Positions 1 through 12,815 of a DNA stretch of 64,000 bases are shown here, in pieces. The notes beneath the pieces were generated by a model. It was not told where the DNA came from and ran no database searches. It saw only the letters and a program-made list of their open reading frames with translations. The translations under genes were made by a program, and so were the position numbers. Source of the DNA: Thunnus maccoyii (Eukaryota > Chordata > Actinopteri > Scombriformes > Scombridae); assembly GCF_910596095.1 (NCBI RefSeq), contig NC_056548.1, forward strand, positions 15,772,651-15,836,650, read 5' to 3'. Within the stretch, counting starts at the first letter, position 1. Each line of letters starts with the position of its first letter.

Positions 1-2989
1 GATATGCCTGGTGATATTCCCTATTTTTTTTATTAGCAACAATTAACTGATCCTATTATTGACTGTGTAGCCAAGCCTGATATACCATACATATATACAT
101 ACATGCTCTTTCTTTACAATGAACATGTACACTGTAGTTGACAAAACAATCTTGCCTCAGGGCCCATTTAGCTTGGAGCTTTTGACCATATCACATGATC
201 CACCGTGATCCAGGAGACTGAGTCATGGAATTGAAATGTGCTTCCTGCTACTGTAAATCCTTACTAGAGCACCACGTCCACAGCTGAAAATAGTCTCCAA
301 CCAATGCACTTTCTACTCCTGTTTGAGTCTACAAAGAAAACACACAATATATTTGTGAGCTATCTTTAAACATTTACATCTTCAACAGGATCCAAAGCGG
401 AAATTAGACACCTGTCAATATTTGCTCGGACACATGTCAGTTGAACTGCGACTGCTGTGGCGCTCTGCCAGAACGGTGGCCACGGCAGAATGTTTAACTG
501 AAAATAACTGCCAATGGCATATTAGGATTATCCTTATTATTAATTAAAAGACACAGAGTTTCATGGCAAACCCAAATACAATATAGACTCAAAATAGAAA
601 GCTTCAACTTTAGGGACGGATAGTAGCATTAACTCAGTTTAAAGAAGTTATACAGCTTGTTTAATCAAACTCCTATGTTATGTTTGTCCAAATCACTAGT
701 CCTGTAAACAGATATTTTTGTTTAGTTATAATTTGAAACATTTAAGCAGACAAACATATGAAATTAAGTTTCCTTACACTGAGTCTGTGCCTATTTTGCT
801 AAGCTAGAGCGGTAAAAGCCAACTCAGCTATCCATAAAAAGCTTACTGGTCAACAGACTGAGAATTCAGGCTACACACAGATTTCTTTTTCTCTTCAACA
901 TGTCAGCAAACACTGAACTTTAATTTACTGATGGTAGTAAATTTGATATGTAATAGAGCGGCCTTTTGAACAGCTGTCTGGAAGTAACCGCTTTAACATG
1001 CCTGGCCATGCGACATGACATCATGGTATTACTTTGTTTATGACAGACAGACATCTGATCTCATACAAATCAGGCAACAACATTATCTGATTTAATTTAT
1101 ATTTATTTAGGCTATTTGTTGTAACTCAAAGTGATGAAATATAAGATTCAGCCCTCCTCCCCACTCCAATAATTTTCGTACTTTACCTTACTAATGTTGT
1201 TTGTGAATGTTGTGATTTAGTCTCTTTATTGTCTTTTTGTGTGCTTGGACATCTAAAAATAGTCTGTATAATGTTCAATAATAAAATGCTTTGCGCTTGT
1301 CTATGAAAAGAGCATTGATGAATTGGACAGGTTTCATGCTTTATTAAAAGGACACGCATATCCTTCTCATTCAAAGACAGAGAAGCATTGATTTTAAAAC
1401 AATCTATTACAAACCATCCACTAGCAAATGTCATAAAATCACATGCAACTTGTGCACACACATAACCTCACACACATACACACACACACACACAGGGAGC
1501 ACTTTAATGCTTTCTCATCTCATTTCACCTCAGATGTGCTGTGGATGTGCTACTGCAAATGGACTTTGTAAGTTTCAACAGCACATTTACAGTGTGTGTG
1601 TGTGTGTGTTTAGAGCTGCTGATGGCAAGAGGTTGAATAATAGATGAGAGACGAAGCTGTTTCGTAGACCTCATTAGATTCTCGTGTATAAGAAGCATCA
1701 CCTTGTCTTTGTAATAGACTGATTTTAACAATAATTTACACAATTAATTCTCTAATGTGGCTACTGATTAGAAATTTGTATCAATACATTTTATTTATCA
1801 TTTAGTGGGTTGTGGCTGCTAAATGACTCACTGTAAGAGTAGACGGTGGTCTCCGTTCCACACCGTACAGTGGTGGGAGGTCGTCGCATGGCAATTAGGC
1901 CTCTGTGCTCCAGTTCACAGCCCATCTCTCGGCTCTAATTAGAGGTAATTAAAGCACCCTTAGCCTTCCTGTCACTCTCCCTTACACAGACACATACAAA
2001 CACAGATGCAAGCACACACCAGGATTTCAATAAGGTCTAGGCTCTAATTAAATCCAGCATAGAATGTCACCGAATTATCAAGTAGGATTTAGACTCTGCT
2101 CGTTCCATTTTAGCGATGTCAAAGTGCCTTTTCCTTGCAGCCTGTGCCGTTTTCCAAGGCTCTGAAGTGCTTCACTTATCTCTCCACACACTGGAAATTA
2201 GCTTCTGTACATTTGCATCCACTGCTTTTTAAACAAAGGCGATTTGTTAAGGCATATGTGGAAAATATAGTGCTGCAACTGCTGTGTGTGTATGTGTGTG
2301 TGTGGTAGTTAGCTTGGTATGCAGGTTGCATTCACTCTCATTCTTTGACTGCTTATATGAATAATGCATCATCTGGGCTCACTAAGTGCACATCGCTGTA
2401 GAGATTCTCTCTTTGCAACACCAAAGCTCCATATATATGTGTGTGTGTGTGTGTGTATGTGTGTTCATATACATGTCAGTCTTTCTGTCAAATAGGATAT
2501 ACGTATTGCAGCCATCACTATATAGCATCAAAAGTCATATTTGATGAAGGTCATGCTTCTCCCCTCAGTCTATAAAAGATTTACAGTTCAGTCAGTCGGT
2601 ACGGTACCTTGTGATCTTGTAGGAGAGCAAATACATTTATATTGTGGCACCCTGAGAAAGATGAGTAATCATCCTTAGATGCCCAAAGGGAAAGGAAGAC
2701 CTTCATCAGATGATGGTTCATACATGTTTCCCTCAACAAACCAAAATTTGCACATTTTAAATTACTTACATTTAATTCTACTGCCAAAGGAGTAAATATG
2801 ACTCCAGGATAAAGGCCACATGCAGTATTTGAGTTGGCACTTGAAAATGCAAACATCAATGACCTCTGCAGTTTATATTTAGATCTAAAGAAGAGTTATA
2901 GGATTGTGATGATGACTGACAGTAGCAGAAAGTAGCAGAGAGGTCACGGCACAATAACAGCTGCAGTTTCAGTCACTGATAACATCGTC
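1..2989. other. Upstream intergenic DNA, no gene
   Basis: No open frame here looks like a protein. Short GT/CA tracts lie near 1478-1495, 1591-1609, 2283-2303 and 2440-2463. The part from about 1640 to 2180 looks unique, without repeat character, and contains clustered TAATTA homeodomain-type cores, including the 11-mer GGCTCTAATTA twice (1931-1941 and 2040-2050). It could be a conserved regulatory element, but conservation cannot be judged from one sequence. Confidence 0.6.
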
Positions 2990-3985
2990 TCCTCCCTAGA
3001 TAAAAAAACTATTTTGTGCTGCTCTCTTCATTGATACCGTTGATCATAAAATCCTACTCCATAAACTATAGTCCATAGGTTTAGATGAAGCCACACTTAA
3101 TTGGCTCCACTCTTACCTTACATAGAGAATTCAGACTGTTGTTACTGATGGTGCTCAGTCAAACCCTCTTACCATCAGGCTCCACCCAAGTCCAGGCCCT
3201 GACTCGCCTTCAGTCTGCCCGTGATGCTTTCCAATTAACACTCCTCAATCACAGACTATTATTACTATTAATCACACATGTTCTCCACATGCACCAGTGA
3301 CTCTGACTATCCTGCCTTTACAACTTTAAATGGCACCCATATTATTCTTGCTGAGTCATACACATACTTAGGAATTTGGCTTGTAAGCAGACATCATTCA
3401 AGATTCATGTTCAACATTTGACCCAAAAAGGAAAAGCAAGCTAAGCTTCTTGTATAGAATTAAAGGATGTCTGTCTTGTTCTAGCTGTAAGACTATTGTT
3501 CAGTCAACCTTCATGTCTGTCCTTGACTATGGTGATATTCTGTATTGTCATGCTGCCCCATCAACACTTCAGCAGTTTAACCCTGAGTGTCATAGTGCAT
3601 TACGCTTTATCACAAATGACAAATTTCATACTAAATTTTGTTCTCTATATCTCAAGGTTGGTTGGACTTCCTTACAGTAAAGAAGAAATAACCATTTCAT
3701 GTTATTTATTTATAAAGCTTCTAAACTACCTCACATCTCCTCCCTCATTTAAATCTAGTAACTACAGTAACCTCTAAGATTTTTAAGCTTTATTATCTGA
3801 TGTTATGATTCTTGTCAATGTTTTTATTAATTCCTCGTTTATTGTGTAGTTGTGTTGTTTGTGTCTGCTGATTGTGTTCTTGTCTTATGAATGTTTCTTG
3901 TTCTCAGGTCTCTCTTGGAAAAGAGATCTTAATCTCACTGAGACTGCCTGATTTAATAAAGATTAAATAAAAATGAAATAAAAAA
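2990..3985 (+). mobile_element. Degenerate L2/CR1-like LINE fragment (reverse transcriptase and 3' tail)
   Basis: Read on the + strand with frameshifts and stops, the segment from about 3020 gives reverse-transcriptase-like peptide: IDTVDHKILLHKL, then IGLDEATLNWLHSYLT. A later part (3350-3690) gives ESYTYLGIW and SVLDYGDILYCHAAPSTLQ, the usual C-terminal RT/connection sequence of fish L2-type elements. The 3' end (about 3900-3985) carries AAAGAGATCTTAATCTCACT followed by ATTTAATAAAGATTAAATAA-type tails, a familiar ending for fish non-LTR elements. It is 5'-truncated, internally deleted and dead. LINE identity is confident; the exact clade (L2, Maui or Rex1-like) is inferred from memory. Confidence 0.85.
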
Positions 3986-6402
3986 AAGTCCTCTGTATTT
4001 TGACACATGCTATCCTCGCTGACTGACATGGTTAACTGAAAAAAGCAGAGTTCATCCAAAAATAAAAATGAAGCGTGAGCAAGTGACAGGTTTGTGTCAA
4101 ACTAATGGGTTTACAATCATTGGGACTAATGAAAAATGGTGAATATCAACCATTAGCGTAAAAGGTGCTAATTGGTCTTTGCTACTGAAGTATTCCTCTA
4201 TGTAGCCTAACAATCATTATTTAAGCAATGTATTGTGATTTTGGAAAATGTTCAGAAAGGATATCTGTAAAAAAAAAAAGATTGATTATTGAACAAAGTG
4301 ATTTCTAATGTTAAATACTTAAACTGCTATAGTAGATGCTATAGTCACTTTAAATAGGGAAATTCATTTACAAATTCATTCAAGTCCAACTGTTGATGGT
4401 GTGAACTAAGACTGATTATTCATGTAATGAATGCTATGCATACATGCAGAAGAACTTTATTGAATGTGTAGCATCAGATTGAGCCTTTGTATTCATTCTG
4501 CACACCACTACAGCTGCAAAGCAATTACTCTTCCTGCAAATAATGTATGCAAGTGATCCAACGACTAAATGCAATGCACATATAAAGTCCTGATGCCACC
4601 TGCGATACAGAGTGGTGCAATCATCTTGACTCCCATTAGTCTGCTTCGGAGATAACATAGTTTCAGTGTGACTTTGTTGAAAGTCACACATTTTCTTGCT
4701 TTGTCGTCATGGTTTGAATCCAAAATTCTGTGCTCAAAGGAAAATGGAACAAGCACCTTTAACAGGTTTTTAAATAGATTTAAGCACATACTGGCAAAGG
4801 TTGCTATCTGATGGGACCACATGTTTATTGAGTTTAATTCAGATGCAGTACCCTTCAAAGAGTGTCCTCTGTAGTCTTTGTCGCCTCTCCTTTTACCACC
4901 TGCTCTGCTTTATAACGTATGGAGTCTGCTGAGAATAATTCTCCCTCCCATCTCTCTTTTTCTCTCACCCTGTGTTGCTCTCCAGCCTGGAAAGGCTGAG
5001 TCAGTTAAAACGTGTTCAGGCACACACATGCACTTGCTCATCACTGGAGGAGAATCATGCTGCTTATTCAGAGCCGTGCCCATTTTCCCCATTATGTTCG
5101 TTTTCTGCATCCTTTTTGTTAACAAAGCATTTCAAATAATGTGGCTATACACCGTCCCTCCCACAGCAGTCTCATTCACACACAAACAACATGCTGCAGC
5201 ACTCCCAGCATCAAACCTGTGCCTGCTAAGCATCATTCCACCTCGCTGCAGAGCGGAGTGGCAGCTGACTGCAGAAGAGCCCCGAGCAAGGCACGCTCTG
5301 GCCAGATTTTGCTCCTCTCTGTCGGGCTGCTCCATCTGAGCCGGAAGACGTGTAAGGAGGCAGAGAGGAAATGAAGAAAAGTGAAAGGTCATCATTACAA
5401 CAAATGCTTCGGATTTTATTGCTGTAGTCGATCGAATGCTATGGCAGTCAACTATTGATGATGTCTGTGGTGTAATTAGTCTCACAGCCGCACCAGCCAA
5501 GTCAGCTGTGGTGTTATTGGCCTGGTCCAATAACAGGTCAATGTCGAATAGAGTGAAGTTACCATTAGATGCTGACGTAGAGGCTGTTTTATCACTGTCT
5601 CCATTAATCCTGAAGTTAGAAATGCAAGGAAGCCAATCTCCACCTCAGCAAAACAGAGCGCTACAGTAAAGTTGAGGTCAAGAGAAGAGCAGAAAACTGA
5701 AAATCAATGGCCTGTCAGGAGACATGATTGCTCTTTAACAATATCAGATCTCAGATGAACACAAAACTATGTTGCAGTGGTTTGAGAACTTTTGAGACTT
5801 TATCACTTAATTTGGCTTAATATTACTTCGGTCCAGCTTCCAAACTATGTGGCATCATCACGAAGGTGGAGTAGAAGATTCTGTAGATAAATAAGCCCTA
5901 AAATAACACCCAGGCTAGATAAACGTCATGTAAAAGATATCATGGTGATGATGTAAGACAACCAAGTAATGTTATTAGTGCAAAAAACAGGTTTGTTTCA
6001 GAAGTAGACTTTCAGGGTTTTTTTAGTAATGTGACAACTTAAATAAAACCTGCTTTATCTCTGATTTTTTCTCTACAGTGAGTTGTATTCTAATTTTTTT
6101 ATGCTTTCTTTGACAAAACACATATGATGTCACATATTCAAGGCATCATAAACCCCAAAAAGGGGAGAGAAAGAGAAAAACAAGTGAGGGGAAAAAAAGG
6201 GAAAAAGTCTAATAATATGAGCTCAGCACATGTAAATATGTATTTTATTCCAATTCACCGAAGAGATGGAAGTAATGACAGAATGCCAGATATATATAGA
6301 AAGAAGAAAATAAATTAATAAAACGTGGTGTATCTTTAGGGATCTTTAGCTTTCTGCTGTTCTCAGCAGGGATTTTTTTGAGACTTCATAAAGTGGCACA
6401 TT
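3986..6402. other. Intergenic DNA, no gene; possible regulatory block near 5420-5640
   Basis: A 153-codon open frame at 4878-5339 has no recognisable domain, and I judge it to be chance. The part around 5420-5640 is not repeat-like. It contains a perfect 9-bp inverted repeat (TGTTATTGG at 5512-5520 and CCAATAACA at 5527-5535), which also places two CCAAT boxes head to head. 6120-6320 is purine-rich and A-rich low-complexity sequence. No RNA gene was seen. Confidence 0.5.
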
Positions 6403-6891
6403 TAGACCCTATTTGAACTTGAAATGCATCCTGGGTGATGGGATCACAATTGGACAGCGCTAAATACAAGTGTAAATGACCACCAAGATGCATCCCAGAC
6501 GAGGATGTAACAGGAAAATATGTCATCAATGCAGGACGTGGTGGTTGTTTTGGTGACAGTGTGCCAACGCCAAATGACTGTCCTGCCAATCTCAACAGTT
6601 GAAATAGCCCGTGCATGTATATTAGTTCTTGAAACATTTTTGTTTTCTTAGCTAGTCCGTGCAAAACAAATCTGGAGCTTGTCTGGCGACAGACTGACGT
6701 AATAACTGTGCACGGGTCCTTTGACCTTCTAGCAAAAGTGACGTAGGCAGTAACAAAATCTGAACACAAGTGGTCAGCTGGACACGTGGGAGACAAATGA
6801 TAGAGAAAGGTGGGAGCGGCGATGTGTCTCAGCTGTTCACTTGTGTTCGAATCACTGAAACGCATTTTAAATCCAAGTGTAAACAGCCTCT
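6403..6891. mobile_element. Non-autonomous DNA transposon (MITE-like) with imperfect TIRs
   Basis: The left end (TAGACCCTATTTGAACTTGA, continuing through a 'gatgggatcac' stretch) is an imperfect inverted copy of the right end (CACTGAAACGCATTTTAAAT followed by CCAAGTGTAAACAGCCTC). The internal phrase 'gacagcgctaaatacaagtg' is of a kind I associate with an abundant fish repeat. No transposase is encoded. The superfamily is not assigned, and no clear target-site duplication was found. Confidence 0.6.
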
Positions 6892-9800
6892 TGGTAAATC
6901 AGTCAGCCTCAGATATGGAAGTGACTCAGCAGTTTCAAAGCTGCAGGTTTGATTGAGCAAAGACTTCTGTCAATGGAGTATTTACGCTGTGATCACAGAG
7001 TCTGGTAGACTTATTGCTCTGATGGATTGACTGCAGTTGGCTAAATTATGCTGATTTTACAGTGTATGTGGGGGGGAGTGGGGAGAGGGGGCATAAAACA
7101 GCATGAAAACTTGAATCATCCCACACCGGATGATGAAAGCTGGCGTGATTCAACCTTGTTGTAGCAGAGTTTGGCGATAGTGTGGAGGAGGGAAAAGGTG
7201 TTACACAACAAGTGGGCTTCCAATACTCCCACCCAGTGTGCTACAGTAGCAGAGACTCAGCCAAATGAAGCAGTGATAGGAGTAGGCTGAAGTGCTCTTC
7301 TTTCTCTCTCATTTGCCATCTGTCTCTATCTCATTGTTTCATTTTCATCCCTGCTTTGCGTTCAATATATTTTTGCTTTGTGCTGCTGGCGTTGCAAAGA
7401 TATAACAGACTCCCATCTCCGAAACATCCCTTTATCCGTGTAGTAAGCATTGTTTGCTGTGTGTTTGCAAGCTACACACCCAAAAATGCCAACACTGTGA
7501 GTGCATGTTGTCAGGAGATCAGACAGGAGTGCTGATAGACTCCTGTGTCGACCTGCAGAGATGAGACGCAGCCAGCACTGCACAGGAATGCAGCCAAGAA
7601 TGAAGGAAGGTGGAAGAGACGGTGAAAAGAGAGTGAACGCATTCTCCCAGGAAGTACGCATGATGAGGACGTGTCTCCTGAGGGGAGTAGCATTGGTGTG
7701 CTTGTAGCAGTGCATTTTTTAGTGGTAGCAGCAGGAAATGTATAAACATCTGATATATGTTTAATCCCTGGAGTGCTCTGGTTAAGCATGGAGCATTGTT
7801 TGAATTTGAAATATCTGTCTTTGTTCCCAAGTTTGATATTATTAAAGAGCTGTAAGTGATTCTTTCAGACAATAAAACATTGCTGAAGCATGCTCTCTGG
7901 CTGTCATACAAGCCTCTCCCTTCCTCCTCTGTGGTTAGGTAAACTGAAATGGAAAGTTACTAAAGCTTTTATGATATGTCGGCCACTCCCTGTGGTTTCC
8001 CCCCAAGGTGAGGTGAGTGGTACACTGCTGTGTCCCGCACAGTCAGACTCGGTAATGTGTGACGGGGTTGTGTACCATCTGTGGCTGCAGAGCGGATGAG
8101 CAGATTATGACCAACAACATAGCATACAATATGGCATAATTTCAAAGTGCACAATCACGTAAAAATATCCTCTTTAAGTAATTCATGAGTCATCAGAGGG
8201 CAGGGCTCAAGCATTGGGCCAGTAGGCAAGCAGACACCGCCTTGACTGTGCTTCAACATGCCCAAAGAGAAAGCTGCTGCAGATAAATTAAAGACAAATA
8301 ATGGCTATGTGATTTATAGATCGATTTGTATACTTGATATATCGACTTTTGAAAAAACAATTGAGAAAATGTATTTATTTTAGTAGCCATTGTAGAAGCC
8401 TTCTTCACCTATGATGTAATAAGAAATGACATGTTACACAATCTCCTTTCAAAACTACTGTATGTCAAAGGTTAAAAAAAACAAAACAAGAAAGAAACAC
8501 CCGGCTACTGTACAGTGTGTGTATAGTGGACGTTTTACCACGTTCCAAGTTCCTAGGCCAGTACATTAGTTTTGACTTGTGTTCTACTGAATTAAATCCA
8601 ATTTTTGGTTTTATACTTACAATTCCACAGGAAGCAAACAGCCTGGTCTATTACCTACATGATGTTGTATTCAAAACTGTAACACACACGTTATTACCCG
8701 CTATCTCATGTACACATTAAACATGTTATACACAGTCAAAAACCTGTTTTGATCTGAACTTATTTGTAGATTCCTCCACATCTTAGTACCATGTTTTTGG
8801 GTCATTTTATGCACATGCACATTAAAACTACCTTACAGCACTATCCACTGTCGCAAACAATAAAAATATAGTATACTGTATACATAACCTTAGCAAAGTC
8901 CGCCTATAATCCGCATATAATCTTAAAATATACTTGAACTGTACATAAACTGTTGCATGAACCTAAATAATGTTAGACCATATATAGCGTGTGATTACAA
9001 CAGACACAATTTACCAAATACCAATATGTGTCTATCTATATGTGGTTCTTACATCGTGTAAGCCCTCAGTCAAAGTGTCCCTATCCTTGTGCCATCATAT
9101 CATGCACACCACCAGCAGGACTCCCAGAACTGGCCAGAGGGGCTTTTCCAGTGCAGCGGGGCGCTTGGCTCCAGACCAGAGTGATGATGTCAGCTCACTG
9201 CATAGAGGTCACAAACTCAATTATTCACAGGCATGCCTCATTTTGGATCAATATATTGACTGCTAGGTTTGGAGTATATTCTAGTGCACAGTTTGCTGTG
9301 CTGGTCTGCACTATTATACTCTGGTTTCCTGGTGCTCTCTGAGATGTTAACATACATGCGTGTTCTATATATATCTGGTTTCTTATGCAAACCACAAGGG
9401 TTTAATCGAGGAGAAAACCTCATTGTTCCCACAACAAAAGACAAAAATGATGTGACCACAACAAGCCCTGTTTTTTTTTAAATACACATGACCAACAAAG
9501 CTGCAGCATAGCTGACTGGAAAACTAGCGAGCTTCACAAAAACATATTCACACAGTAAGGTGCCTCTCTAACCATGGCATCATTAGCATGGGCCAGATGA
9601 AATGGTTTGAGGGGTTGTTGTTAATTATTAGGTGGTTGAGTCATGCAAACAGCAGAAGAAAGGTCACAGGGAACAGGGCTAATTTTTAATGATCAAAGCC
9701 ACCCTGCTATCATTTCCAGCTAATATTCTGATACTACTGTTACGTAATGCAAAATGTGAGAGCAAATTCAGCGACTCTACACACACCCACACGCTCAAAA

Positions 9801-10259
9801 AAACACTAGCTCATACGTGCATATACTCGCCCACGTCGTCCCTTGTTCTGCAGTAGATTACAGCTTGTAGCGCTTGTAAAAAACAGAGCAGGCCATCATG
9901 AGTTTTCATCCCATCCTCCTCCCCTCTTCCCTCCCCTGATTATTCTAACTGACAGTGCACTCTGTCTTTTCTGGGTTGCCTCTGCAAGCCTCTGGGGCAC
10001 AGATTGGCACGGAGATAAACTTAGCAACAGCTAGCCGGGTCAGACTGCAGCCCTAATAGAGAGAAGGAGAGAGAATGAGGAAGAGTGAGTAGGGGGAGGG
10101 GTGGGGGAGATTGTACCAGAATATATGAGACACAGCAGGTAAAACAGGTCAGCTTTCCCACTGAAATTACTGACACGACAGTTAGTTCTGTTGGCTAATT
10201 GAACATTTTACAGGGAATACAGCTGACAAAGAGAAAAAGCTAAACAACATTATAAAATG
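6892..10259. other. Intergenic DNA, no gene
   Basis: No coding region is supported. Two stretches look unique and motif-rich. The first is 9080-9270. The second is 9585-9740, which contains a GAGTCATGCAAAC octamer-like string, TTAATTATTA, and a TTTAATGATCAAAG homeodomain/TCF-like string. Both are plausible enhancer-type elements on composition only. 7060-7100 is G-rich. Confidence 0.5.
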
Positions 10260-10960
10260 TGCAGTTAAAATCTTGCAATCTGATTGGTTGATAGCCATGG
10301 TAATGAGTGTATACTATGGCTAAGACGTTTAATGTCCTTTTACAGTTCTAATTTAATTATCACTCTACGGCTACTGTTAAAATGTTGCCCGCAATCTGTG
10401 AGCAAGCAGGGACGATGCAGAGATACATCAACCACTGTCTCCGCAGCATCATGGTGCAAAAGCTTTCGGATGTGGGCCTTGAAGCAAGAGAAATTACGTC
10501 TGTAAGCGGGCACAAACGTCAGAGCTCTCTAGAACTTTTGGCGACTAAAGCTTGTTGTCCGGAGAAGGTGGAGCAGCATCCTCGCCGGACCAAGCAATGC
10601 ATCTCCTAAATAATTAGTAGGCCTAACGTTATTGCAAACACTTTGCAACGTGACCCCAGTGATGTTGGACAGTTTTTCCATGGGTGTACAATTAATGGGA
10701 ATATTCAGATTAATGTGAATAAATAAACTCTGGTTAGATTGCTGACTAGCTTGAACATTAGTTTAGCAGCTTACTAATGTTGCATAGCAACCGCAGACAG
10801 CCAGGAACTACTTTCTTGTGAATGACTTTTGTAATGTAAATGTTATTTAATAAAACGGTTTTTACTGGATTGTGTCTATAATTTCTGTATTTTCAATATC
10901 TCACTCATGGCTGTGGTATATTGTGATTAGATCACAGTGAAGGGGGTTGAACAATGCTGT
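10260..10960 (+). mobile_element. Crypton-like element remnant (tyrosine recombinase C-terminus)
   Basis: The frame starting at the ATG at 10382 reads LPAICEQAGTMQRYINHCLR, then KLSDVGLEAREITSVSGHKR. This matches the C-terminal catalytic part of Crypton/DUF3504 tyrosine recombinases, with a His-x-x-Arg (NHCLR) and the downstream SGHK histidine both present. One in-frame stop lies at 10607-10609. The same frame then continues to a second stop at 10724-10726 and includes FFHGCTINGNIQINVNK, resembling the usual element C-terminus. The N-terminal DNA-binding and core parts are absent, and no intact Tyr nucleophile is seen, so the copy is 5'-truncated and inactive. Flanks to about 10260 and 10960 may belong to it; the ends are uncertain because Cryptons lack TIRs. 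Confidence 0.7.
10382..10726 (+). pseudogene. Crypton tyrosine recombinase pseudogene fragment
   Basis: About 114 codons in one frame are interrupted by a single stop at 10607. Seen directly: an HxxR motif followed about 25 residues later by GHK, in the order found in Crypton recombinases. Family knowledge: vertebrate genomes carry domesticated Crypton genes (KCTD1, ZMYM and QRICH relatives) as well as fish element copies. The frame is short, lacks the N-terminus and has no splice context, so a decayed element is more likely than a domesticated gene. Confidence 0.65.
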
Positions 10961-12057
10961 GATATAATCACAATATAGCCTACCATAGATAGTCATGAGA
11001 TATTGTTTAAGTATTGCACTCTTGAGGATATACTGTACACACATCAGCAGGTTAACTGCTTTCTTGGAGAGTTAGATGAGTAGATTGATATCACTCTTAT
11101 ATGTTTGTACGCTAACTAGCTAGCTATAATCAGACCTCTGTCCAAAAGAAACAAAATCTGTCTACCAGCACCTTTCAAGTTCCCAAATGAACTTGTTTGT
11201 TTAATTCGAACCCTGCCAAACAATAGTGGGGCACATATTTCACCACAAGGTGTTATTTTTAAACGTTATTTAGTGAAGTAAACTAAGCTGAGCTGCAGCT
11301 GGCTATTAGCTTCATATTTACCACACAGGCATGAGAGTGGTATCTGTGTGGCCTCGTCTTATCGCTCGGTAAGTAAATAAGTTCAGTTTCCAAAATGTCC
11401 AACTATTTCTTTAACTTGGCTCACTGAGGGCTTTTGAGTGTATGTGTGAGTGTTTGTATGGGGGTGTATTTGAATGCCACACAGGCCTCCACCATACCGA
11501 GGCCCTTCAGCTCAAGTGTTTGTTGTAGATACCATTGAGCTGCTGACATTTCCTCTTCAACATTACCCTTGCATTAGATATGATATTAGAGGCCGTCTCC
11601 CCTCTCATGTCCTATTGTGAGCCTCTTTATCTCAGTGTCTACCTTTTATTTTCTGTCTAATGTGATTTATTATCATTCTATGAATTGATACCTGCTTTCT
11701 CTTTACTCTTTTCTTGATTCCTATTCTTTTGTCTTTCTTACCTCCTGCTTGTCACAATAGCAATGCACCGGGATGTTTTTAGGTTTTGAAAAGATCTGGA
11801 GCTAAGCTCCAGCTCTCAAAGAACTTCAGTACAAAGTCAAGAGGTGACTTGGCGAGGTGTGATGTCACCAGAGTTGCAGCTTACGGTCGGCCCCATCTTT
11901 TCCATTTGGAGCCAGGACCTTCCAAATATGGAGTCTGGAAACACCCTCCTACCTCAGATGAAGCTAATGCTAGCTTACTGGGAACACCGAGTGGTGCATA
12001 CTTGGGCTAACCTTAGCTAACTAACACGGCAGGTATTGTTATAAAGTAACATTAAAC
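10961..12057. other. Intergenic DNA, nothing recognised
   Basis: No coding potential and no repeat that I recognise with confidence. 'gctaactagctagctat' near 11110 is a small CTAG-rich palindromic patch. Confidence 0.5.
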
Positions 12058-12815
12058 CATAGACTGTATATAAAGATGGACATCATGACAGCTCCCCAAA
12101 AGTGAAGCTAAAATATTTTGATTGCCCCCTGGTGGCTGACTGCAGTATAGGTCATAAGTCTCGCCCACTCCATGTTAGCGGATGGGACTTGAGCCAAACC
12201 AAAAAATTAAAGTGCACGTCAAATAAATTTTTCCGAAAGATGGTTTCTGTCATTTTAGGTAGTTTTTATCGCATTGATGTTTGTTTAAGTGTTCATTTTT
12301 CTGATAAGTTTGTATTTAATTAATTATTTGACAATATAAAAAGGGGGTGTGACATCATGATTGACAGCTATGACAGCTGCTCTCAAACAGGACGACTGAG
12401 GGGGGGGGTGTCCCGCAAGCCGTCATTCCGCTGCTGGACTCGACTGTGCAGACTCTGACTGTAAATGACGTGGTTGGAAGTGGAGCCATGTCATTCATCT
12501 TTATATACAGTCTATGTATTAAACTTACCGAAATATTACAATAATAGTCCTGGAGCCGGGGAGAGCAACAGGTGAGCTAACTGTCGATCAAAGCTGTCAA
12601 TCAATGCCCACACGGCAGACATCAAAGCTACTATAAGTCTTCAAATCTTATTAACAGAGCAATAATTTCCAAAATGGCCTCAATTTAATTTAGCAATTGA
12701 GACCATAATGACTTGTTGAAAAAAATGACTTAGTATTTCTAGATAGAAGTTACACTTTAAGGGACTTCTGCATTGTCTCCAGCCTCAAGTCGTGGTAGTT
12801 GCCACTTGAGCACAA
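12058..12815. mobile_element. TIR element of the CATAGACTGTATA family, with tail
   Basis: CATAGACTGTATATAAAGAT at 12058-12077 is the exact inverse of the end at 12496-12516 (ATCTTTATATACAGTCTATG), bounding a 459-bp non-autonomous DNA element. The flanks share ATTAAAC with an adjoining mismatch (CATTAAAC left, TATTAAAC right), suggesting an 8-bp target duplication of hAT type. The sequence after the right end (to about 12815) shares 'attgagaccataa' and 'cttctgcattg' strings with the tail of a relative at 35528-36330, so the full repeat is longer than the TIR-bounded part. No protein is encoded. Confidence 0.75.

Noticed and set aside
4878..5339. 153-codon + strand open frame
   Set aside because: No domain, no splice support, and an overlapping antisense frame of similar length; best explained by chance in moderately GC-rich DNA.
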